From: Lepisosteus oculatus
Taxonomy: Eukaryota > Chordata > Actinopteri > Semionotiformes > Lepisosteidae
DNA: 64,000 bases
Assembly: GCF_040954835.1 (NCBI RefSeq)
Contig: NC_090709.1
Coordinates: 39,842,475-39,906,474 of the forward strand
Direction of reading: 5' to 3'
In this document: one piece after another, positions 38,001 through 48,479 of the stretch
Numbering within the stretch: the stretch's first letter is position 1
How the letters are laid out: every line of letters begins with the position of its first letter
Notes under the pieces: model-generated
Databases searched by the model: none
Seen by the model: the letters and a program-made list of their open reading frames with translations, nothing else
What the model was told of the DNA's origin: nothing
Program-made: the position numbers and the translations under genes

Positions 38001-40901
38001 GGGTTTAGACTCTAGGACAGTTTGACAAGCACACACCATCAAGAGAAAAGAGTCTGTTCTGTGTGGTTCTCACTACACCTGTGTTTCTTCACAGGCAAAG
38101 CAACTGTGACGACTGAATCAACTTCTACAACAACTCCAACCACAATTCCTACATCAACTCCAACCTCGACTCCTACATCAACTCCAACCTCGACTCCTAC
38201 ATCAACTCCAACCTCAACTCCTACATCAACTCCAACCTCGACTCCTACATCAACTCCAACCTCAACCCCTACATCAACTCCAACCTCAACTCCAACCTCT
38301 ACTATGACAACCTCCTCTCCCAGAGTCTCCAATCCAGCACCTCAAACCTCGACTCCTCCTACAGCTCCTCTCTCACCAGGTACTGATCTCTCTCTGGACC
38401 CTCGGGGGTCCCGGCAGATCCCTGTGGACCAGGGGGCTCCGTGTCCGAGCGGCGCTCTGCCCACTCAGGACCCAGCACGGTCCACAGTCCACAGTGAGGG
38501 GCTGTGACAGGGAGATCACAGCCGGAAACACCTGGCAGGCCGCGTCTCTCCCAGTCTGAGGGGGGGTAGTTCTTCCTGCTGGTTGAAACTGCAGACAGCC
38601 TCTCCACAGGTCTGTGATGCTCTGTTGTCTGGAGGGAGGAGCTGTCAGCTGACCAGGAGAAGTGTCTTTAAACACGGACAGAGTGACCTGTCACTGCTCT
38701 TACACTCCAGGGCTGAGTTTCCACGGGCTGACTGCAGCTCAGTGACCGAATCTGCAGGTTCGCTCCTGGAGTCAGACTGGGAGGTCATTACCGGCAGGAA
38801 AGAGCTCCCTCTACTGGACAGCACTGTGCACTGCACTGTAACTGTCTGTCCATCCTCCTCTCCTCCTCCAGTCTCTCTCTCACTGTCCATCCTTCTCTCC
38901 CCCTCCAGTCTCTCTCTCACTGTCTGTCCATCCTCTCCTCCTCCAGTCTCTCTCACTGTCTGCCCATCCTCCGCTCCTCGTCCAGTCTCTCACCCTGTCT
39001 GTCCATCCTCTCCTCCTCCAGTCTCTCTCTCACTGTCTGTCCATCCTGCTCTCCCCCTCCAGTCTCTCTCTCACTGTCTGTCCATCCTCCTCTCCCCCTC
39101 CAGTCTCCCGGACGATGCTCATTCTCATCCCTGTTGCCGTGGTGATGGCGGGAGCTGGGGTCTGTGTGCTGGTCCTCAGGGCCCGGAGGCGAGCAGGTGA
39201 GACACTCAGCTCAGGGTCGTGACCCCCAGCCAGTGGGCGCGTGTGTGTGTGTGTGTGTGTATAATTGCGTACAGGTGTGTGTGTGAGTGTGTATATGTGC
39301 GTACAGGTGTGTGTGTGTGTGTGAGAGTGTGTTTGAGTGTGTGAGTGTGACAGTGTGACTGTGTTTGGCCACATCAGTGTTTTCCCTGTGATACACTGGC
39401 ATCCTACCCAGCCTGTACCCCCTGTGCCCTCTGTCTGCCCCGTCCGTCTCTGATGCCCCCACACCCCTCTCTTAGAGCAGAGCCGCACCTGAGGACGAGT
39501 CTGCCCTGCCCAGTGCCCAGCCTGTACCCCCTGTGCCCTCTGTCTGCCCCGTCCGTCTCTGAACCCCCACACCCCTCTCTAAGAGCAGAGCCGCACCTGA
39601 GGACGAGTCTGCCCTGCCCAGTGCCCAGACTGTACCCCCTGTGCCCTCTTTTTGCCCCGACGGTCTCTGATGCCCCCACACCCCTCTCTAAGAGCAGAGC
39701 CGCACCTGAGGACGAGTCTGCCCTGCCCAGTGCCCAGCCTGTACCCCCTGTGCCCTCTTTTTGCCCCGACGGTCTCTGATGCCCCCACACCCCTCTCTGA
39801 GAGCAGAGCCGCACCTGAGGAGGAGTCTGCCCTGCCCAGTGCCCAGCCTGTACCCCCTGTGCCCTCTGTCTGCCCCGTCCAGCTCTGAACCCCCACACCC
39901 CTCTCTAAGAGCAGAGCCGCACCTGAGGACGAGTCTGCCCTGCCCAGTGCCCAGCCTGTACCCCCTGTGCCCTCTTTTTGCCCCGACGGTCTCTGACGCC
40001 CCCACACCCCTCTCTGAGAGCAGAGCCGCACCTGAGGAGGAGTCTGCCCTGCCGCAGTGCCCAGCCTGTCCCGAAGGGGGCAGCGTGGCACAGTTCACAC
40101 CCGGGCCGCGGAGCCCGGCGGCGCTCTCGGCTCTGACCCGACTCGTGTTTTCCAGGCAGCGGGAACGAGGCTGGGAAGGGAGAGGCCGCAGAGGTAAGTA
40201 AGACCCCCCGCGCCCTCGCGGGACCAGCCCCTCGGACAGGTCTGGCTCAGACATGCCTTGCTGCCCAGCTCCTCCTGCCCCGCTGGGAAAGACAGCAATA
40301 TTCCCAGAGCTGCTTTCACAGCACTGAAAGTACATTCCTTCCTGCTCCAGAGGACCTCCAGAGGACCAGGGGCAGGGTCATTCAGAACCGGCATTTCCGG
40401 AACGAAACGCTTAATAGACTCGATATAGACCTGAGCAAGATGGCCGCCATCTATAGCTCAGGAGTACCAGCTGACCCGCTGCTGGAAAAGGCCTATGCAA
40501 GGAGACACGGGCGAGCTACATCAGGACACAGGATATAAATGACCCTTCCCCCCGGGTCCTCTTACACACTGCTCAGCTGGAAGAAAACGCCCTTTTCCAC
40601 GAAAGACCGAACCTTTCGCGTTCATCCGCGGAGGTTCAGAAATCGATCTGATAAAAAAACAAAACAAACAGGGCACGGTAGGTTTGGAGGCAGAGTAATT
40701 CACGGCCTAGTTCAGGAGGGTGAGGCAAGTGTTTCTCTCGCGCGAAATGGGCAATATCGGTGAACTGTCCTTCCCGTCTCTCCCTCACAGAGTGACCCCA
40801 CCGACCTCTCCTACGCCACGGTCAACTTCAGCGCAGCCAGACAGAGAGACCGGGCTCCTGCTGCCCAAAGCACAGAGTACGCCACACTCAGACTGGGCTA
40901 G
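35018..40901 (+). CDS. Ig-superfamily receptor gene 3: V + C2, mucin stalk, ITIM tail
   Basis: Predicts an inhibitory-type receptor of 397 aa. Exons: signal 35662-35728 (alternative 35018-35084), V domain 36237-36539, C2 domain 37250-37546, stalk 38095-38379, membrane 39104-39196, tails 40156-40193 and 40791-40901. Phases agree. The ectodomain closely matches genes 1 and 2. The 95-codon stalk is threonine/serine/proline-rich with tandem PTST repeats. The membrane segment (LILIPVAVVMAGAGVCVLVL) lacks the arginine of genes 1 and 2 and is followed by RARRRA. The tail has LSYATV (Tyr369), a canonical ITIM, and TEYATL (Tyr391), which fits the ITSM/ITIM pattern, four residues before the stop. SHP-type phosphatase recruitment is known for such motifs; function here is inferred. 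The terminal motif is repeated as DNA downstream of the stop (see the 84-bp array). Confidence 0.87.
35125..35515 (+). repeat. 54-bp minisatellite between duplicated signal exons of gene 3
   Basis: About seven units of the same 54-bp family as at gene 1. The array is open in the reading frame of signal exon 3a, giving a TLQSDRQCDSVDQTERRH repeat if the intron were retained. Confidence 0.95.
35537..35661 (+). promoter_or_regulatory. Receptor gene 3 promoter, downstream copy (3b)
   Basis: Conserved promoter block with GGGAAATTGTGTCACAGCTC and the TATA-like GTATAAGACAC, before signal exon 35662-35728. Confidence 0.6.
38115..38310 (+). repeat. Coding 24-bp repeat in the gene 3 stalk
   Basis: Tandem CCAACCTCGACTCCTACATC plus AACT units within the stalk exon, encoding repeated PTSTPTST. 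Third-position C/G/A differences distinguish units. Confidence 0.92.
38836..39103 (+). repeat. About 44-bp pyrimidine-rich minisatellite ending at the gene 3 TM acceptor
   Basis: About six units of TCTCTCTCACTGTCTGTCCA followed by TCCTCCTCTCCCCCTCCAG. Each unit ends in an acceptor-like CTCCAG. The last one is the acceptor of the membrane exon at 39104. Confidence 0.9.
39240..40065 (+). repeat. TG tract and about 108-bp minisatellite in a gene 3 intron
   Basis: A GT-rich stretch (39240-39355), then about six units with GCCTGTACCCCCTGTGCCCT, CCCACACCCCTCTCT and AGAGCAGAGCCGCACCTGAG (from about 39411). It lies between the membrane and first tail exons. Confidence 0.93.
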
Positions 40902-43680
40902 AGGACACAGCCTCTCCACACTGACTCACTGCTAAAGCACACTGCTGCCCAGAGCACAGAGTACGCCACACTCAGACTGCGCCACAGGACACAGCCTCTC
41001 CACACTGACTCACTGCTAAAGCACACTGCTGCCCAGAGCACAGAGTACGCCACACTCAGACTGGGCCAGAGGACACAGCCTCTCCACACTGACTCACTGC
41101 TAAAGCACACTGCTGCCCAGAGCACAGAGTACGCCACACTCAGACTGCGCCAGAGGACACAGCCTCTCCACACTGACTCACTGCTAAAGCACACTGCTGC
41201 CCAGAGCACAGAGTACGCCACACTCAGACTGCGCCACAGGACACAGCCTCTCCACACTGACTCACTGCTAAAGCACACTGCTGCCCAGAGCACAGAGTAC
41301 GCCACACTCAGACTGCGCCACAGGACACAGCCTCTCCACACTGACTCACTGCTAAAGCACACTGCTGCCCAGAGCACAGAGTACGCCACAGTCAGACTGC
41401 GCCAGAGGACACAGCCTCTCCACACTGACTCACTGCTAAAGCACACTGCTGCCCAGAGCACAGAGTACGCCACAGTCAGACTGGGCCAGAGGACACAGCC
41501 TCTCCACACTGACTCACTGCTAAAGCACACTGCTGCCCAGAGCACAGAGTACGCCACAGTCAGACTGCGCCAGAGGACACAGCCTCTCCACACTGACTCA
41601 CTGCTAAAGCACACTGCTGCCCAGAGCACAGAGTACGCCACAGTCAGACTGGGCCAGAGGACACAGCCTCTCCACACTGACTCACTGCTAAAGCACACTG
41701 CTGCCCAGAGCACAGAGTACGCCACAGTCAGACTGCGCCAGAGGACACAGCCTCTCCACACTGACTCACTGCTAAAGCACACTGCTGCCCAGAGCACAGA
41801 GTACGCCACACTCAGACTGCGCCAGAGGACACAGCCTCTCCACACTGACTCACTGCTAAAGCACACTGCTGCCCAGAGCACAGAGTACGCCACAGTCAGA
41901 CTGCGCCAGAGGACACAGCCTCTCCACACTGACTCACTTCTAAAGCACACTGCTGCCCAGAGCACAGAGTACGCCACACTCAGACTGCGCCAGAGGACAC
42001 AGGCTCTCCACACTGACTCACTGCTAAAGCACACTGCTGCCCAGAGCACAGAGTACGCCACACTCAGACTGGGCTAGAGGACACAGCCTCTCCACACTGA
42101 CTCACTGCTAAAGCACACTGCTGCCCAGAGCACAGAGTACGCCACACTCAGACTGCGCCAGAGGACACAGCCTCTCCACACTGACTCACTGCTAAAGCAC
42201 ACTGCTGCCTAGAGCACAGAGTACGCCACAGTCAGATTGCGCCAGAGGACACAGCCTCTCCACACTGACTCACTGCTAAAGCACACTGCTGCCCAGAGCA
42301 CAGATTACGCCACACTCAGACTGGGCTAAAGGACACAGCCTCTCCACACTGACTCACTGCTAAAGCACACTGCTGCCCAGAGCACAGAGTACGCCACACT
42401 CAGACTGGGCCAGAGGACACAGGCACTCCACACTGACTCACTGCTAAAGCACACTGCTGCCCAGAGCACAGAGTACGCCACACTCAGACTGCGCCAGAGG
42501 ACACAGCCTCTCCACACTGACTCACTGCTAAAGCACACTGCTGCCCAGAGCACAGAGTACGCCACAGTCAGACTGCGCCAGAGGACACAGGCTCTCCACA
42601 CTGACTCACCGCTAAAGCACACTGCTGCCCAGAGCACAGAGTACGCCACACTCAGACTGCGCCAGAGGACACAGCCTCTCCACACTGACTCACTCCTAAA
42701 GCACACTGCTGCCCAGAGCACAGAGTACGCCACACTCAGACTGCGCCAGAGGACACAGCCTCTCCACACTGACTCACTGCTAAAGCACACTGCTGCCCAG
42801 AGCACAGAGTACGCCACACTCAGACTGCGCCAGAGGACACAGCCTCTCCACACTGACTCACTGCTAAAGCACACTGCTGCCCAGAGCAGAGAGTACGCCA
42901 CACTCAGACTGCGCCAGAGGACACAGCCTCTCCACACTGACTCACTGCTAAAGCACACTGCTGCCCAGAGCACAGAGTACGCCACACTCAGACTGCGCCA
43001 GAGGACACAGCCTCTCCACACTGACTCACTGCTAAAGCACACTGCTGCCCAGAGCACAGAGTACGCCACAGTCAGACTGCGCCAGAGGACACAGCCTCTC
43101 CACACTGACTCACTGCTAAAGCACACTGCTGCCCAGAGCACAGAGTACGCCACACTCAGACTGCGCCAGAGGACACAGCCTCTCCACACTGACTCACTGC
43201 TAAAGCACACTGCTGCCCAGAGCACAGAGTACGCCACACTCAGACTGCGCCAGAGGACACAGCCTCTCCACACTGACTCACTGCTAAAGCACACTGCTGC
43301 CCAGAGCACAGAGTACGCCACACTCAGACTGCGCCAGAGGACACAGCCTCTCCACACTGACTCACTGCTAAAGCACACTGCTGCCCAGAGCACAGAGTAC
43401 GCCACACTCAGACTGCGCCAGAGGACACAGGCTCTCCACACTGACTCACTGCTAAAGCACACTGCTGCCCAGAGCACAGAGTACGCCACAGTCAGACTGC
43501 GCCAGAGGACACAGCCTCTCCACACTGACTCACTGCTAAAGCACACTGCTGCCCAGAGCACAGAGTACGCCACAGTCAGACTGCACCAGAGGACACAGCC
43601 TCTCCACACTGACTCACTGCTAAAGCACACTGCTGCCCAGAGCACAAAGTACGCCACACTCAGACTGCGCCAGAGGACAA
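40872..43680 (+). repeat. 84-bp minisatellite made from the ITSM-coding end of gene 3
   Basis: Thirty-four units at an exact 84-bp spacing, from ACAGAGTAC at 40872 to ACAAAGTAC at 43644 (33 x 84 = 2772). The first unit is the end of the last coding exon. Read in the gene 3 frame, each unit is 28 codons beginning TEYATL or TEYATV. Stops occur only at 40899-40901, 42075-42077, 42327-42329 and 43722-43724. The array lies between the stop codon and the poly(A) signals, so it should be 3' UTR in the normal mRNA. Minus-strand open frames of 387 and 464 codons are shadows of the repeat. Confidence 0.97.
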
Positions 43681-43719
43681 TGATTGCCTGCAAAGACAAA
43701 TGGGCATTTCTTAACTCCA

Positions 43720-43873
43720 AATAAAAATGGGCTAAATACAGTGTTTAATCCAGCTGTGTTAACAATGTCCTACTTCTTGATCTGCATTTGTGCCGGTGCT
43801 TCTGTAAAACTTTGCTGTTAAATCTGTTCTTCCTATTTTTATACCTAAGGGTATTGTTTTAAATGAGAATAAA
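43720..43873 (+). terminator. Gene 3 polyadenylation signals
   Basis: AATAAA occurs at 43720-43725 and 43868-43873, both just after the 84-bp array. No signal is evident within the array, so the mature 3' UTR should carry all 34 units. Confidence 0.6.
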
Positions 43874-44157
43874 GATGACTGTTCTTTACCTTTCTTTCCT
43901 CTGTATGTAAAAATCAGCAGTCGACATGTTTTTTTTATGCTTTATTTCGGGATTTACTATATTTACTACAAGCTAACATTTGCGATACAGTGTGTATAAT
44001 AATGTAGCATCATGAATATATCAAGTGCGATGTTTACTACCAGGGCTAAGCCAACATTCTGAGATAAGGCTTGGCTGTATCATACAACTCTTTGACAGCA
44101 TATTAGCCAAGATCAGGAGATTCAGAAGCCAGACTCGGTAGTGAGAAGGTTAAACAA
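43874..44157. other. AT-richer sequence between convergent genes 3 and 4
   Basis: Genes 3 and 4 converge here. I see no gene, and the sequence should include the gene 4 3' UTR on the minus strand. Confidence 0.45.
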
Positions 44158-47100
44158 TCAGTTCCTGGTGTCAAGTTCAGTCCACGATTCTTCTGTAGGG
44201 AAAATCATATGGAATAACAATCAGTTCTTGCTTACTGGAGCAACAGAATTCAACTGACTGAGACTGAGAGTGTCTGTACACAATATTCCTGGAGTTTACA
44301 GTCTGTGAACAGACCTGCTCTAGACTGACTCCACTGCTCTGTTACTGGAGTTTACAGCCTGTGGACAGACCTGCTCTAGACTGACTCCGCTGATCCGTTA
44401 CTGGAGTTTACAGCCTGTGGACAGACCTGCTCTAGACTGACTCCACTGCTCTGTTACTGGAGTTTACAGCCTGTGGACAGACCTGCTCTAGACTGACTCC
44501 ACTGCTCTGTTACTGGAGTTTACAGCCTGTGAACAGACCTGCTCTAGACCGACTCCACTGCTCTGTTACTGGAGTTTACAGCCTGTGGACAGACCTGCTC
44601 TAGACTGACTCCACTGCTCTGTTACTGGAGTTTACAGCCTGTGGACAGACCTGCTCTAGACTGACTCCACTGCTCCGTTACTTGCCTGCGAGTTTGCTGT
44701 TCCTCCTCTTGGTATAGATGACGACTCCAACGACCAGAGGGATGATGAGGACAATGAAGAAGACGGTCAGTCTCACGGCCAACACTGCAGCCGACACAAA
44801 CGACACAAGAGTCGGTTTCATTATATCAAAGGTACTCATGACTTCCATCTAGACATCCGCCTGACCCAGACTACCTGGTTGTTGACCGGCAGTGGCCTGG
44901 ACTCTGCCCTTCAGCTGCCTGCCTATACCGTACAAGCTTCACTAAGGACATAAGCTGGTAAGACAGGTCACAGACATACTGTCACGGACGTCCAAAGGGA
45001 CTCACCGTGGGGAGCAGGAGAGCGGAAAAAGACCCATATGCGTAGCGGCGAGACGGGAAAAAGGCCCGGGCTCATTAGTGCAAAGAGTTCAGGAATGCCG
45101 TATAGAAACCTGTGCCCTCAGGGAGCGGACGTGGGGCGCCCTGGTGCTAGGCGGGTCTCAGGACATCCGAACAACAATGCTGAGCGAGGACAGAGTGCAA
45201 GACCCGGAAATATAGAGCCCCAGGGAAAGAGAGGAACTGGAAGGACAGCAGACCGGAAACTAGGGACAGGACAGAGAAGGAGCGCCCTCTGGCTGCAGAG
45301 GCCGTGACAGATACAGTATCGCTACCCACCTCCTCCCTGACTAAACATTTTGCAAAAACCGGCCCATGAAGTCCCTGACTGAAGGGAGACCAGAAGACCC
45401 CAGTGTGTCTCCAGAGGACCCGGAGCCGAGAGTCAGAGGTCTACATGTACAGGACGGCCGCTCAGAAGCTGAGAAACAGGGAGGCCTGGGGGGAGGGGGA
45501 CGGGGGGACAGTTCCGTCTCCTTGTCCGTCGCACCCATCTGGCCCTGGTGAGAGAGAGGGGGGGGTTTGTGTCTCTCAGCCCAGCCCCGTGTTTCCTGTG
45601 TGTCCTCTCTCAGGCAAACCCTCGAGTGTGAAGACAGGTAAGGACGCTCGCAGCCCGTTTAACACCAGAATGGACAGCCAGTGGCTCATGGACAACACCA
45701 CACAGCCTGTGTCCATCATCGGCAGGGGCTGCTATGTACCTGTCACTGATGAGCTCGTCATTTCTGGTCCTGGTCCTGGCTCTGACTGGGTCACTGGTGT
45801 CTTCCCTGCTGGGGAGGTCTCTGTTCTCCCGGGTTTCTGAGGGGTCGGTCTTGCACCAGACCCATCTGGAGAGAAAGAGAGGATTCAGGAGCGAATCAGG
45901 AAGCTCAGCGCTGTGACTGCTGACCCAGGGTCAGCTCCTGGTCCGACAGTCTGCCCCTGCTTGTCCCTGCGCACTGGAGCTGTATTTAATCCAGTATGTT
46001 TAACCAGGAAACCATGCAAGGAAACATTAACAACTATTGTATTCACACACTGGTGACAACATCTGTGAGACTCTCACTGCTCGATCCTGTGTCAGACCAC
46101 ATCTCCACTGCCTGCTGTGGTCTGAGGGCTGCAGCCTCACAGTCACACAGAGGAACAGACAGACAAGCACCAGCAGCAGACTGTACCTGTGAGCAGAGTG
46201 GAGTATCTGTGTGTGAACGTCACTGCTCGATCCTGTGTTACATCACATCTCCACTGCCTGCTGTGGTCTGAGGGCTGCAGTCTCACAGTCAGATAGGAGC
46301 TGCAGGGAGAGGAGCTGATCTGGTATCTGTCTCCCTGCAGCTCAGCTCCTGTCTCAGTCACCCAGATCACTGTATAAGAGTGTAGAGGTGAGGGACAGTG
46401 TTCAGGACTCCAGTTAGTGTCCAGGAGACAGTGTAGAGTCACAGTGCTGCCGGTCCTCAGCTCTGCCCCTGGAGAGACTTGAACTGGGAAACAGAGAGAC
46501 GAGATCACAGGTCACAGAGCAGGACTGACTCAGGGCTGAGCAGAGAGGACAGAGCTGGTTCTCTGGCAAATATGCAAACACGGGACTTTTTAAGAAACGC
46601 TTTCAAACAACAAAATAAAATAAAAAAACAACTCAGAGGAACAGAAAAGGGCTTTGGAGCTAAAAACTTGAAAAACTCTCTGTGGTTTTGAGTTTTGCCC
46701 CTTTGCTGGTGTGTGTGAACTGTCCAGTTTGCGGATTGACTGTCTTGTTGTGTCGCACACGCCTCGGTATAAAGACACACCACCAGGAATTCCTGCACTG
46801 TCTGTGTGTTTACTGAATGCATTCGCTGTAAGAGGAGTTTTAATGCGATTTCCCTGATGGGATCAATAAAGTATCTATCTATCCTTAAAATAAGAATAAA
46901 CTGCTGTTTTTTTAATGCAGCTGGTAGCAAACGTTGTGCCCTGTGGCAGAGTTTAAGAGCAAGGTATCCAACGGAGGCGACAGAATAAACAGAGGGCTCC
47001 TTGGTAATGATTTCCTGCCCCTGAACCGGAGCCAACAGACTGCGGTTTCCCTAAATAAATAAAGCCTCAGGAAACAGTGTGATTCGATCAAATAGACGTC

Positions 47101-48171
47101 ATCTGGTTGCTGCTGGGTCTCAGTCCAGCACAGGACTGTCAGCACGTCCATCAACAGTGAAACCGTGTAGTGTCCCAGTCTGCCAGTCTGTTTCGGGACG
47201 TCCCACAGAGGCGTTCTTTCAGGAGGAAATCGTTGCCCGATTGTGTTTTTAATTCCGATGCGATGGCCAGCAGAATCCTGCTTTAAGACACAACACCTGG
47301 CTGAAATATCAGGAATATATATTTGAGATTCGGTGGAATAAAACTGACACGAGACTTACTGGTGAGGAGGGACAGATAGACAGGAGAATTCTCTCCTTGC
47401 TGCTGGTCATTGACATATTGCTGACAGGTGTATAGTCCAGCGTCCTGTGTGCTGAGAGTGTGGACGTGCAGAGAGCAGTCAGACCCCAGACTCACTCTCC
47501 CTGGCTTCTGGTCTCTGATCTTTCCAACATTCACCAGTTCAACAGCTGCTCTCTGAGATCTGGAGCTGAAGACCCATGTAGTTGTGGAACAGTCTTTCCT
47601 GTTCACTCCTCTACAGGGCAGAGTGACACTCCCTCCCACAGTGGAGAACACATCGGGGACAACACCTGGGGGGAAACAGAGGGTCATTCTGGCCAGTCAC
47701 GGTCTCTGTGGAGCCACAAAACAAAAAAAGTGTCTCTCGTGAGTCTCTCTGGTGCAGTATAGAAATAGGACAGCAGACAGTAACACAATAACAATAACAG
47801 TGTAAACAGCAGTACAGGATTGCACACGCAGCAGCGTGATTCTCACGTTTTTTTTCTCAAGGGTTTTTCGACAGGACGAGCTTCACTCAACGTGAAAAGA
47901 CCGTCTTGTTGAACTGGCTTAGAAATACCATCACACCCTGCACCGTCGGGTGACAGGTTCTGTCAGGTCCCCTGATGTCCAGCTCACATCGATCGCTGCG
48001 CACGCTGGGGACAGGGCTTCAAATAGCACTTCCTGCGCCGAGCTGCTGAACACCGGTTCCTCATTCTCTCAGCGCCGGTTCTCACGCAGGAGGGAGGCTC
48101 TTACCTGTGCTGAGGTGAGCAGTGTTGAGTAGCAGCACCAGCAGCAGTCCTCTCTCAGTGTCCACACTCAT
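44158..48171 (-). CDS. Ig-superfamily receptor gene 4: V + C2, arginine TM, short tail
   Basis: Complete minus-strand gene predicting 309 aa. Exons: signal 48171-48105, V domain 47665-47360, C2 domain 46483-46187, stalk 45865-45740, membrane 44784-44686, tail 44192-44158. Phases agree. The V domain begins GVVPDVFSTVG, as in gene 5, and has SVTLPC, TTWVF and DAGLYTC. The C2 domain has LDTNWSPEHC and QWRCDV. The stalk (DGSGARPTPQKPGRTE) is the gene 5 type. The membrane segment (VLAVRLTVFFIVLII) and tail (EESWTELDTRN, stop) are of the gene 1/2 type, with the outer arginine and no tyrosine motif. Gene 4 therefore looks like a chimera of the two subfamilies. It is transcribed away from gene 5 and toward gene 3. 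Confidence 0.85.
44290..44685 (-). repeat. 56-bp minisatellite at the donor of the gene 4 TM exon
   Basis: About seven units of the 56-bp family, inverted to match the minus-strand gene, beginning at the membrane exon donor as in genes 1 and 2. Confidence 0.95.
44980..45309. mobile_element. Possible solo LTR in a gene 4 intron
   Basis: A 330-bp segment bounded by perfect inverted ends TGTCACGG and CCGTGACA, with TG...CA termini. The flanks CATAC and GATAC could be an imperfect 5-bp target duplication. The ends resemble those of Gypsy/chromovirus-type LTRs in fish. No internal coding region is present, and the classification is tentative. Confidence 0.5.
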
Positions 48172-48295
48172 TCTCACCCTGTCCCCGTGATCACTCTCTG
48201 CTCTGTATCTCTCCAGGACAAGCACAGCGCCTCAGGGCGTGAGAGTCGGTGTCTTATACTGAGAGCTGTGACGCGATTTCCCTTACACTGCTGAG
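48172..48295 (-). promoter_or_regulatory. Receptor gene 4 promoter
   Basis: Reverse complement of the conserved promoter block, with the TATA-like GTATAAGACAC and GGGAAATCGCGTCACAGCTC. Only one copy and no 54-bp array, unlike genes 1, 3 and 5. Confidence 0.6.
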
Positions 48296-48479
48296 ACTCT
48301 TCTCCACAATGTATTTTGAACTTTGTGATAAATATACGTGTTTGAACGTACAGCGCAGTGAGACCGACACTTCCTCTCTCTTCAAACACGGGCTGAGTTT
48401 CTCTCTGTGGTCGGGGCTCGAACCTGGGTTTGAAGGACTTCGTACACAGGTGAGCTGACACCACACACACACACACTAG

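Noticed and set aside
40898-43720. Minus-strand open frames of 387 and 464 aa
   Set aside because: They are antisense shadows of the 84-bp array. The sense frame explains the codon structure as copies of the gene 3 tail.
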